64,000 nucleotides of DNA from Erwinia sorbitola (lineage in GTDB: Bacteria > Pseudomonadota > Gammaproteobacteria > Enterobacterales > Enterobacteriaceae). Below the pieces are notes generated by a model, which saw nothing but the letters and a program-made list of their open reading frames with translations, had not been told where the DNA came from and made no database searches. Each line of letters begins with the position of its first letter. Positions within the stretch are counted from its first letter, which is position 1. The stretch lies in assembly GCF_009738185.1 (NCBI RefSeq), contig NZ_CP046509.1, positions 1,615,501 to 1,679,500 of the forward strand, read 5' to 3'. The position numbers were made by a program, and so were the translations under genes. Below, piece by piece: positions 44,708-50,770 of this stretch.

Positions 44708-45002
44708 ACCTCGCCGTCACAGATTTAGCTGGTTTACGATGCCCGGCTGCATACAGCGCCACATCTGGCAGGCACATTGCCCCGGTCTCTTCTTTCACAT
44801 CACGAACACTCGGCCCGTTGATTGCTCTTGCTACTTTCGGCGTACAGCCTTCTGACAGCTTCGTGAATGCTGCTTCAAGCTTCCTTGCCATTAATCTGTC
44901 AGCGTCACACAGAGCTTTGTACGCTGCGTAATGCTCACCACGTTCACGCATCCGGCGTGACTTACTGTTGTTCTTTGTGGGTAGATAGCTAATTACCGTC
45001 AT
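44706..45002 (-). CDS. N: Antitermination protein N, P22 gp24-like
   Basis: A 98-residue protein. The start MTVISYLPTKNN and especially the end LPDVALYAAGHRKPAKSVTAR follow the N protein of phage P22 (gene 24) as I recall it. Residues 10-22 (KNNSKSRRMRERG) form the arginine-rich segment that binds boxB RNA. Established role: with Nus factors, lets polymerase from PL and PR pass terminators. The ATG at 45002 has GGGAG 5 bases upstream; the GTG two codons earlier is less likely. It is second in the operon, behind an HNH gene. Confidence 0.85.
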   Translation of the reverse strand: MTVISYLPTKNNSKSRRMRERGEHYAAYKALCDADRLMARKLEAAFTKLSEGCTPKVARAINGPSVRDVKEETGAMCLPDVALYAAGHRKPAKSVTAR

Positions 45003-45561
45003 TTTCACTCCCGAATTCTTTGGCTAACATGAAGATATTGTGCTGAACCTTTCGCATAGCGAACTCACCATGCAGCTCAATCGCCTTTTTGTTATATGAC
45101 TCAACGGCAAGCTTTTTTTCTTTAAAGTTGCCAATGTGAATTCGTTTCGAACCTGATTTAATGTATGAAGTCCAAGAGCGATCTTTTGTTGAGTACCTGA
45201 CACCCACATAACCACTCTTGTTCGCCCTGGTAAGGCCGATGCTTTGATTATTTTGACTTCGAGTAACCTCTCGTATATTGGTTATCCTGTTATCAATCCT
45301 GCATCCGTTGATGTGGTCTAGGTGCATGGGCTCATTGCCGGTAATCATCTTCCAGATGATTCTATGAAGCGTGTAAAGTCGCCCATCAACACGAACCATC
45401 AAGTACCCACTTCCACCTACTGTCCCGCCGCTCTTGTCAAGTTTTCGAGAGCCCTTAGGCTGCCTCCACCACACAAGCCCCGTATCAGCGTCATACCTGA
45501 AAGTTTCGAGCAGAAGCTTTTGGGGTGGCAGCGGTATTCGCTTTGACCTGTCTTTAGTCAT
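44989..45561 (-). CDS. HNH endonuclease with AP2 domain
   Basis: A 190-residue protein. HNH core around LHRIIWKMITGN, LDHING and RITNIREVTRSQNNQS (about 66-110), followed by an AP2 DNA-binding domain (SGYVGVRYSTKDRSWTSYI, about 115-160). This is the layout of mobile HNH homing endonucleases. GGAGG 4 bases before ATG. It is the first gene after PL-nutL and its end overlaps the N start by 14 bases, so it seems to have been inserted between nutL and N. Confidence 0.9.
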   Translation of the reverse strand: MTKDRSKRIPLPPQKLLLETFRYDADTGLVWWRQPKGSRKLDKSGGTVGGSGYLMVRVDGRLYTLHRIIWKMITGNEPMHLDHINGCRIDNRITNIREVTRSQNNQSIGLTRANKSGYVGVRYSTKDRSWTSYIKSGSKRIHIGNFKEKKLAVESYNKKAIELHGEFAMRKVQHNIFMLAKEFGSENDGN

Positions 45562-45623
45562 GCTTCCTCCAAGTAATTCCAGCTATGCAGGCTAGCCAGC
45601 CCACATAAATGTTTCACTTTGGC

Positions 45624-45664
45624 CTACCGCAAGCGGCGGTAGAATTCCTCGTTGTTAAAGAGCG
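45624..45664 (-). promoter_or_regulatory. nutL: nutL: boxA and boxB
   Basis: Read on the minus strand: boxA CGCTCTTTAA (45664-45655), then after 12 bases a boxB hairpin (45642-45624) with 7-base perfect arms CTACCGC / GCGGTAG around loop CGCTT. It lies between PL and the first leftward gene. nutR at 48683-48722 has the same boxA and loop. Confidence 0.88.
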
Positions 45665-45690
45665 TGACGTGCATCGTGTTGATGAGATGG

Positions 45691-45719
45691 ATAATAGCTT
45701 TGGCTATTATCCATGTAAA
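45691..45719 (-). promoter_or_regulatory. PL: Early leftward promoter PL
   Basis: On the minus strand -35 TTTACA (45719-45714), 17-base spacer, -10 TATTAT (45696-45691); each hexamer has one mismatch to consensus. Operator OL1 covers the -10 and OL2 abuts the -35, so bound CI would block it. Confidence 0.85.
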
Positions 45720-45752
45720 TAGCTATGACTATTATTTGATAGCCTTGTATAT
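45694..45752. promoter_or_regulatory. OL: Left operator region OL
   Basis: OL1 45694-45707 (ATAGC TTTG GCTAT; the dyad extends to perfect 12-base arms) and OL2 45719-45732 (ATAGC TATG ACTAT), 25 bases apart. A weaker third site, ATAGC CTTG TATAT, is at 45739-45752 and a very degenerate one at 45763-45776. Same pattern as the OR sites beside cI. Confidence 0.85.
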
Positions 45753-45779
45753 TATTTTATTGATAGTTAAAGGTATTTA

Positions 45780-46270
45780 TTTTTTAACGTGTCAAAAATT
45801 AGCGCGTTTGAGAGGCTGTGTTGGGTGAAATTTAATCAGAAATGGTTGTGGGAGATTGATGGAAAGAGGAAAAAGCGGCATTTATCGCTGGTGAGATAGG
45901 CGGTGCGGTCGTCGATCTGATAGTGCAGGGGATTTCATCAACATGGTTGATAGCCTGGAGGCAAAGATCAGAACGGTAGGCAACACGATACACAAAGGGG
46001 TGCTGCGAGATGCTGCGAGATGCTGCGGCGATGGTGAGGAAGGGGAGTTGATTGCAGGTGCCTTTCGGTCATGCTGCTTGATAAATAAAGTATCGATGAA
46101 GGGGGTGATCGGCGTCACCACTGGTTAACTGTTTACCATTAGTGACATCGTTAACCGAAAATTGGATCGCCGATAGGCTCAGGCCACATGCGGGTTTGCA
46201 GGGAATTTTTAGCGAAAAATGTACGTGCAGTGGATCACCAGAAAGCAGGCACAAAAAACCCGGCGCTAGG
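45780..46270. other. Region between OL and the rex-position genes, no confident gene
   Basis: About 490 bases. Several frames of 60-80 codons are open on both strands (for example 45943-46128 plus strand) but none has a ribosome site. A short tandem repeat of GCTGCGAGAT occurs at 46003-46025, and GGTTAAC / GTTAACC form an inverted repeat at 46125-46158. It may hold remnants of a small gene and the end of the cI transcript. Confidence 0.5.
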
Positions 46271-47023
46271 TTATGCTGCCAGTCTTTTTATCCATGATTC
46301 TCTTTTCGAGAAAGGCAGGACATGGCTAGATTCATTAAACAATAAAGAAAGTTGCTGCATCTGCTCGCCAATCGCTTCACTGTCCACGATGACAAAGCGA
46401 TTGTTAAGTGCATCGTTGGCGTTCTTTAAATCAATTAGTTTGCCAAGCAATGAGTATGCACTGTTCCAGCTACCACCATGCTTTACACTGGAGGTGAAGA
46501 TATACTTTGGATCAGTAGTTTTTACCGTAACTGGGATGGTAATTTGGTGCCCACTCATACCAGTGACGTTATCTTTAAGTTGCAGCATTCCTTTAGGCAA
46601 GGAATGATACAGAAAATCAATAACAACGCTTTCAAATCTCTCAGTGTGGACAGGTTGATGCCAGTCTACTGACAGCGTAGATGCTAAAATACCTGCCCTG
46701 ATTATGTCAGCAGTAACGTTGCCGATATTGTTTTCTGTGGCCCATCCGATAATCTCGCCGCGGTCATTTAGTTCAGTTCCTTCCCTGTGGAGTAGGAAGC
46801 GAATTTCTTCAAACCGTTTTTTTGTGATCGAGATGCCTCGCGCTTCCATATTCATTAAAGCGTCGCACCGATCGCTAATCAGGAAGCGTCCGTTTACCTC
46901 TCTGACAAACGCGCCAACATGCTCCCCATCGTCACAATAAGTGAATGGGCTGATAATTCTCATGGTTTCGCCAATTGGATGGCATTCGAAACCAAGTTGT
47001 GAAATCACCGTTGAGCACATCAT
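46271..47023 (-). CDS. DUF1828-type protein in rexA/B position
   Basis: A 250-residue soluble protein. The first 95 residues (ISPFTYCDDGEHVGAFVREV, FLISDRCDALMNMEARG, LHREGTELNDRGEI) match the pattern of DUF1828, and the rest is an alpha/beta domain as in DUF1828-DUF1829 proteins. No catalytic motif is evident. It overlaps its upstream partner by ATGA and both lie downstream of cI, so the lysogen should make them from PRM, like lambda rexAB. A role in exclusion of other phages is inference from that place only. Confidence 0.7.
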   Translation of the reverse strand: MMCSTVISQLGFECHPIGETMRIISPFTYCDDGEHVGAFVREVNGRFLISDRCDALMNMEARGISITKKRFEEIRFLLHREGTELNDRGEIIGWATENNIGNVTADIIRAGILASTLSVDWHQPVHTERFESVVIDFLYHSLPKGMLQLKDNVTGMSGHQITIPVTVKTTDPKYIFTSSVKHGGSWNSAYSLLGKLIDLKNANDALNNRFVIVDSEAIGEQMQQLSLLFNESSHVLPFSKRESWIKRLAA

Positions 47024-47583
47024 AAGCCTAGTCCTATCTGTCCAGATTCATCCTCAAGAGGGATAGGTAATTTACCTGTGTAAGTAACGTTTAACTGTTT
47101 GCAAAAGTAGTCCCAGTATCCTACCAGGTCGTGGGGTTTTATGTCATCGATTATAGGGAAACCAATCTTTTCACTATAGTACCCCGCCTCTTCGTAGTAC
47201 ACATGATAGTGAGGCCCGAAGACGCTGTCTTGATAGTCTGGTCGATCAATTTTGTAATTGTTTTTATGCTTATCAAATGGATAAGTATCAACTGCAAAAA
47301 CTCTCTTTTTGTTGTACAAGGCAACAATGTTGATTTTGGGATAAGACGTTTCAGGAAAAGTGTGGGACTCATGATCCGGTTTCCACTGAAGAAGAAATGA
47401 GAGGCCTTGAATGGGTATCTCATCTTCATCCGATGGAATAACTTGTAACTGCAACCACAGGAGAGGCCTGCTAGGCGGCGGTTTAACGCCCCACCTTACA
47501 CCTGTAAAATCTACCCTTTTTGCGCAATACAAAACATGGTCGACTTCGGCCTGACTGGGGAGGTAATCATCTGATTTAGCCAC
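47020..47583 (-). CDS. Protein of unknown function paired with the DUF1828 gene
   Basis: A 187-residue soluble protein, start MAKSDDYLPSQAEVDHVL. Middle part is beta-rich (PLLWLQLQVIPSDEDEI, LSFLLQWKPDHESHTFPETS) and there is a HYHVYYEEAGYYSEK segment. I do not recognise the family with certainty; it may be DUF6978. ATGA overlap with the DUF1828 gene shows a two-gene unit, which is 61 bases after cI. Substrate or partner unknown; a joint defence-like role is only a hypothesis. Confidence 0.65.
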   Translation of the reverse strand: MAKSDDYLPSQAEVDHVLYCAKRVDFTGVRWGVKPPPSRPLLWLQLQVIPSDEDEIPIQGLSFLLQWKPDHESHTFPETSYPKINIVALYNKKRVFAVDTYPFDKHKNNYKIDRPDYQDSVFGPHYHVYYEEAGYYSEKIGFPIIDDIKPHDLVGYWDYFCKQLNVTYTGKLPIPLEDESGQIGLGL

Positions 47584-47644
47584 AAATTATTCATCCATTA
47601 TCATTTTTTTATCCTACCCGAACGCCTCTCCGGCCACTGGGCTA

Positions 47645-48337
47645 TCAGAGCTTGTTATATTTCAGTGACTCATGGATCAGCGCCTTGCCCATCACGTAAA
47701 ACTGATACTGTGTGGTGTCAGTCACGTACCATTTTTCATAGGCTGGGTTGTCGGATAAAACCGCGAGTTTTTCTCCCTGCATCTGCAATCGCTTAACGTG
47801 GAATGTTTTTCCGTACACGAAAGCATAGACTCCATCAGTTCGAAAATCTCTCACGGAAACATCAAAGAACAACCTGTCACCGGAGTTAACGGTAGGTGAC
47901 ATGCTGTCCCCGTCAACTGTCATTACCTTCACATCATCAGCTGCTCTATTACCAAACAGTGACCTCGCGTGCTCTGAGGTAAACTCAATAGCGTGAAGCA
48001 CCTCAACAACATCAGAAAGCATGTATCTTCCTGGCCCTGCACTGACTTCCAGATCTAGAACGTCCACCCTGTAGATACCGTCCTTGTTTGCAACCTCAAA
48101 TTTTATTGGCTCTTGTCCATCCAGCCTCATTGGCCCATGGCCAGAAGAAAGCCACTCAGGCCTAACGCCAAGCACCCGGGCTATGTCTACAGCCCGTTTA
48201 GAACCTTTGGCTCCGCCGCTAACCAGCTTCCAAACACTGGGTTGAGCCATGCCGACAGCCTCAGCAAGCGCTCCCTGAGTTATATCAGCCTCTTTCATCG
48301 CAAGGGCCAGTCGTTCTGAGAATGTCATTTTTTCCAT
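47645..48337 (-). CDS. cI: Phage repressor CI (LexA-like, S24 peptidase)
   Basis: A 230-residue repressor. Helix-turn-helix at about 20-41 (TQGALAEAVGMAQPSVWKLV), autocleavage dipeptide Ala100-Gly101 (VSAGPG), catalytic Ser145 (DGDSMSP) and Lys182 (HVKRL). RecA-induced cleavage would trigger induction. It should bind the ATAGC-N4-CTAT sites at OL and OR. The start codon lies about 9 bases after the PRM -10 box, so its PRM mRNA has almost no leader; an ATG three codons later is the alternative. Confidence 0.93.
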   Translation of the reverse strand: MEKMTFSERLALAMKEADITQGALAEAVGMAQPSVWKLVSGGAKGSKRAVDIARVLGVRPEWLSSGHGPMRLDGQEPIKFEVANKDGIYRVDVLDLEVSAGPGRYMLSDVVEVLHAIEFTSEHARSLFGNRAADDVKVMTVDGDSMSPTVNSGDRLFFDVSVRDFRTDGVYAFVYGKTFHVKRLQMQGEKLAVLSDNPAYEKWYVTDTTQYQFYVMGKALIHESLKYNKL

Positions 48338-48345
48338 AAACTCAT

Positions 48346-48373
48346 TTTATAGCTACGGCTATTTGTCTTTCAA
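48346..48373 (-). promoter_or_regulatory. PRM: Repressor maintenance promoter PRM
   Basis: Minus strand: -35 TTGAAA (48373-48368), 16-base spacer, -10 TATAAA (48351-48346). The expected start point is about 48338-48339, next to the cI ATG at 48337. The operator 48349-48362 covers the -10 region. Confidence 0.75.
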
Positions 48374-48412
48374 ATAGCTTTGTCTATTTACTTTCTTAAT
48401 AGCCAAGACTAT
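48349..48412. promoter_or_regulatory. OR: Right operator region OR, three sites
   Basis: Three 14-base dyads at exactly 25-base steps: 48349-48362 (ATAGC TACG GCTAT, OR3 by position), 48374-48387 (ATAGC TTTG TCTAT, OR2) and 48399-48412 (ATAGC CAAG ACTAT, OR1). OR1 lies within PR and OR3 within PRM, the lambda arrangement. Confidence 0.9.
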
Positions 48413-48415
48413 TAT
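48387..48415 (+). promoter_or_regulatory. PR: Early rightward promoter PR
   Basis: -35 TTTACT (48387-48392), 17-base spacer, -10 TATTAT (48410-48415), the same -10 as PL. OR1 overlaps the spacer and -10. Drives cro, cII and replication genes. Confidence 0.85.
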
Positions 48416-48444
48416 TGCAGTTAAAATCAAGGCAGGAGCTATTT

Positions 48445-48675
48445 ATGGTCAACAAAGCTATTAAGTCTGCTATCGACTTTGTAGGCAGCCAGCAGAAACT
48501 GGCAGAGGCCTGCGATGTTAAGCAGCCATCAGTATGGGCTTGGTTGCACGGGAAAAAGAAAGTATCAGCTGAAAATGCAAAACGCATCGAAAAGGCGACA
48601 AATGGAATCATCCCTGCTTACCAGATCCGACCTGATTTAACTGACCTGTTCCCTCATCCGAACAAGGCAGCATAA
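48445..48675 (+). CDS. cro: Cro-like repressor
   Basis: A 76-residue DNA-binding protein from MVNKAIKSAID (48445), with GGAG 8 bases upstream; an in-frame start 10 codons earlier would lie inside the promoter region. Helix-turn-helix QQKLAEACDVKQPSVWAWLHG at about 19-38 (recognition helix PSVWAWL), of the YdaS/Cro type. First gene of the PR transcript and divergent from cI; expected to compete with CI for OR3. Confidence 0.88.
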   Translation: MVNKAIKSAIDFVGSQQKLAEACDVKQPSVWAWLHGKKKVSAENAKRIEKATNGIIPAYQIRPDLTDLFPHPNKAA

Positions 48676-48682
48676 GCACTAC

Positions 48683-48722
48683 CGCTCTTTAAAATCCGGA
48701 ACCGCTCCGCCGCTTGTGGGGC
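48683..48722 (+). promoter_or_regulatory. nutR: nutR: boxA and boxB
   Basis: boxA CGCTCTTTAA at 48683-48692, 11-base gap, boxB 48704-48722 with arms GCTCCGC / GTGGGGC (two G-T pairs) around loop CGCTT. Located between cro and cII as in lambda. The loop is identical to that of nutL. Confidence 0.85.
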
Positions 48723-48734
48723 AAAACCAATGTG

Positions 48735-48750
48735 GCACCCCGCGGGGTGC
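48735..48750 (+). terminator. Hairpin at the tR1 position
   Basis: GCACCCCGCGGGGTGC is a perfect 16-base palindrome between nutR and cII. No T-run, so it may be a Rho-dependent or pausing site like tR1. Confidence 0.45.
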
Positions 48751-48792
48751 GCACGTAACTAACTTACTAATCAACAAGGACAAGTATTAACG

Positions 48793-49131
48793 ATGGAACA
48801 CGCAAACGAACGCAAATCAGGAAGTATTGCATTTATCGGACGCCATCTGCTGGCATCCGCGCACCACGCTTTAACTAACACACGTCAGTCAGTCGTCGCA
48901 AGGCTGCTTAACGTAGCTGATTCAACGGTTCTTCGTCGCACAGAAAAATACCCGGAGATTATGGAAACTCTCGCTGCCTGCGGTGTAGAGGATTTTGTGA
49001 TGTCCGGGGAAAAGAAGATGCCGCTGGAGCACTACCGGCATCTGATCTGGATACAGCTTGAATACTCACGGCTGCAACTGGAAATGACAAAAGAAAAGCC
49101 GCAAGAGAGCACGAACTCTTTTGCGGCCTGA
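48793..49131 (+). CDS. cII: CII-like transcriptional activator
   Basis: A 112-residue protein downstream of cro and nutR. It has a helix-turn-helix RQSVVARLLNVADSTVLRRTEKYPEIM (about 31-58) and a C-terminal helix with a flexible end, as in CII, which favours lysogeny by activating PRE. A CII-type direct repeat lies inside its own start region on the opposite strand (48802-48815). Sequence likeness to lambda CII is modest; position and site carry the call. Confidence 0.8.
   Translation: MEHANERKSGSIAFIGRHLLASAHHALTNTRQSVVARLLNVADSTVLRRTEKYPEIMETLAACGVEDFVMSGEKKMPLEHYRHLIWIQLEYSRLQLEMTKEKPQESTNSFAA
48802..48815 (-). promoter_or_regulatory. PRE: CII site of the establishment promoter PRE
   Basis: Minus strand TTGCGTTCGTTTGC, the TTGC-N6-TTGC CII pattern; it differs from the lambda PRE site by one base. 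It lies at the cII start, so activated transcription would run antisense through cro to cI. A weak -10 (TAATAC, 48789-48784) follows. Confidence 0.8.
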
Positions 49132-49166
49132 TAGCAATTAGCGATCACTAATAACTGGAGAAAAGT

Positions 49167-49868
49167 ATGCCAGGAATACCTGTGTATGTAAACAGTGGCG
49201 GGGTGAGTGAGCCTCTCACAATAAATACCGAAGCTTTGACTAACGTACCGATGCCCGATGACATGCGTCTTTCGGGATGGGTATACATTTTATCAAATGA
49301 CTATATGCCAGACGTATACAAAATCGGCATGACAACCAATGAGCCTGAGCTTAGAGCAAATCAAATATCTCAGGGAACGGGTATTCCGTTTCCTTTTGCT
49401 GTTCATGCAGCCTATTACTCGGAAAAACCCCATCATCACGAGTCGATTATTCATGACTTATTAAAACAATATCGCATCAGCTCAAACCGTGAATTTTTCC
49501 ATTGTTCACTAGAGGTTATTGAGGATGCATTTTCTGGGGAAGGCCTGGTAGAGAGGGGCACTCCGCTAGAAGTTATTGCGGACACTTATGATGTGATCTG
49601 TCTAGAAAAGGCCGAGCCGTGGTCTCTTGATGCCCTACTTGAAGATATAGGCATCACCGTATTTGGCTGCAAGTACGCAGCCATTAAAAGGCTGGTTGAG
49701 ATAGCCGGTGAAAGCATTACAAAGCTAAACCGCTGTGGGTGCTCACTGCTCATTAATAAATCGAGCGCCACACCAATCCTGTCGTACACAACTCAATCTA
49801 TGCGGGCGCATGAGAAGAAGCTCAATGAAGCTGGAGTTTATGGCCCAAGCAAACCGTGGAGTTTTTAA
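49167..49868 (+). CDS. GIY-YIG family nuclease (T5orf172 type)
   Basis: A 233-residue protein. Residues about 36-125 hold the T5orf172 form of the GIY-YIG fold: SGWVYILSNDYMPDVYKIG, then LRANQISQGTGIPFPF, HHHESIIHDLL with the likely catalytic Glu, and REFFHC. Its C-terminus is unrelated. Such genes occur as extra genes in phages; whether it cuts DNA and which DNA is unknown. GGAG site before ATG; placed between cII and the replication gene, where lambda has none. Confidence 0.75.
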   Translation: MPGIPVYVNSGGVSEPLTINTEALTNVPMPDDMRLSGWVYILSNDYMPDVYKIGMTTNEPELRANQISQGTGIPFPFAVHAAYYSEKPHHHESIIHDLLKQYRISSNREFFHCSLEVIEDAFSGEGLVERGTPLEVIADTYDVICLEKAEPWSLDALLEDIGITVFGCKYAAIKRLVEIAGESITKLNRCGCSLLINKSSATPILSYTTQSMRAHEKKLNEAGVYGPSKPWSF

Positions 49869-50768
49869 ATGGCCAGATCCAGGAACATCAAACCAGGCTT
49901 TTTCACTAACGATGAGCTGGCCGAATGCGATCCATATGCGCGCCTGCTTTTCGTTGGACTGTGGACTATTGCCGACAAAGAAGGGCGCTTAGATGACCGC
50001 CCTAAGAAGATTAAAGCGCTTGTACTTCCTTTCGATAACGTCGATTGCGATCTGATGCTACAACAACTTCATCAACGCAATTTCATCACTCGATACTCAG
50101 TAGAGTCGAAGCCGTTCATCCAGATTAACAACTGGAAAAAGCACCAGAACCCTCACTGCAAAGAAGCGGCAAGTGAGATACCAGAACAGTTAAAGGAAGT
50201 TACCGCACCTGAAGAAGAACCGGGAAAGAATGGTGCAATGTCAGTACAAAGTGATGAATTAGAAGTGCAACCTATTGAAAATAATAGAGCACCAGAAAAG
50301 CACCATGCTAGTACCGTGCAAGAACAGCACGAGAACAATTTAAATCCTGCTGATTCCCTTAACCTGATTCCTGATTCCCTTAACCTGATTCCTGATTCCC
50401 TTAACCTGATTCCCTATAACACCCAAGCCGCTGAAGCGACTTGCGATAGCGATATTCAGGCAACCGTTCATTCCATGTCAGGCCGCTATGCATTCGAGGG
50501 AAATATCGTTCGTTTAAATCACAAGGACTACGAAGCCTGGAAGCTGCTTTATCCGAACATCGATTTGAACTACGAACTGCAAAAGCTTGATATCGAATTC
50601 ACTCACGAAAAGCCGAAGAACTGGTTTATCACTGCCAGTCAGAAGCTTAGTTATCAGAACAAGCACGCCACCCCACGAACCTCTACGGCTTCACGCCGAG
50701 TGGCAAATGAGAACTTTGCTGCTAAAAACTATGGCACCACGGATACGCCATCTTGGATGGAGGGATGA
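49869..50768 (+). CDS. Phage replication initiation protein, O-like
   Basis: A 299-residue protein. The N-terminal domain (MARSRNIKPGFFTNDELAE, RLLFVGLWTIADKEGRLDDR, PFIQINNWKKHQNPH) is the DNA-binding-like domain of many lambdoid replication proteins. Residues about 162-182 are encoded by three identical 21-base repeats, and the C-terminal part (about 200-275) is a second folded domain likely to meet the loader. It starts at the stop of the GIY-YIG gene and ends just before the dnaC-like gene, the O-P arrangement. Confidence 0.75.
   Translation: MARSRNIKPGFFTNDELAECDPYARLLFVGLWTIADKEGRLDDRPKKIKALVLPFDNVDCDLMLQQLHQRNFITRYSVESKPFIQINNWKKHQNPHCKEAASEIPEQLKEVTAPEEEPGKNGAMSVQSDELEVQPIENNRAPEKHHASTVQEQHENNLNPADSLNLIPDSLNLIPDSLNLIPYNTQAAEATCDSDIQATVHSMSGRYAFEGNIVRLNHKDYEAWKLLYPNIDLNYELQKLDIEFTHEKPKNWFITASQKLSYQNKHATPRTSTASRRVANENFAAKNYGTTDTPSWMEG
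50352..50414 (+). repeat. Three tandem 21-bp repeats inside the O-like gene, candidate origin
   Basis: Units start at 50352, 50373 and 50394, each GATTCCCTTAACCTGATTCC followed by T, T and C. They are identical apart from that last base and encode repeats of DSLNLIP. Lambda ori also consists of iterons within gene O, so this is the likeliest origin. Confidence 0.6.
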
Positions 50769-50770
50769 TG

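Noticed and set aside
45882..46254. ORFs of 60-80 codons on both strands between OL and the rex-position genes
   Set aside because: They lack ribosome sites, overlap one another and have biased, unlikely composition.
50352..50414. CRISPR-like array
   Set aside because: The repeats are directly adjacent with no spacers and keep the reading frame of the replication gene.
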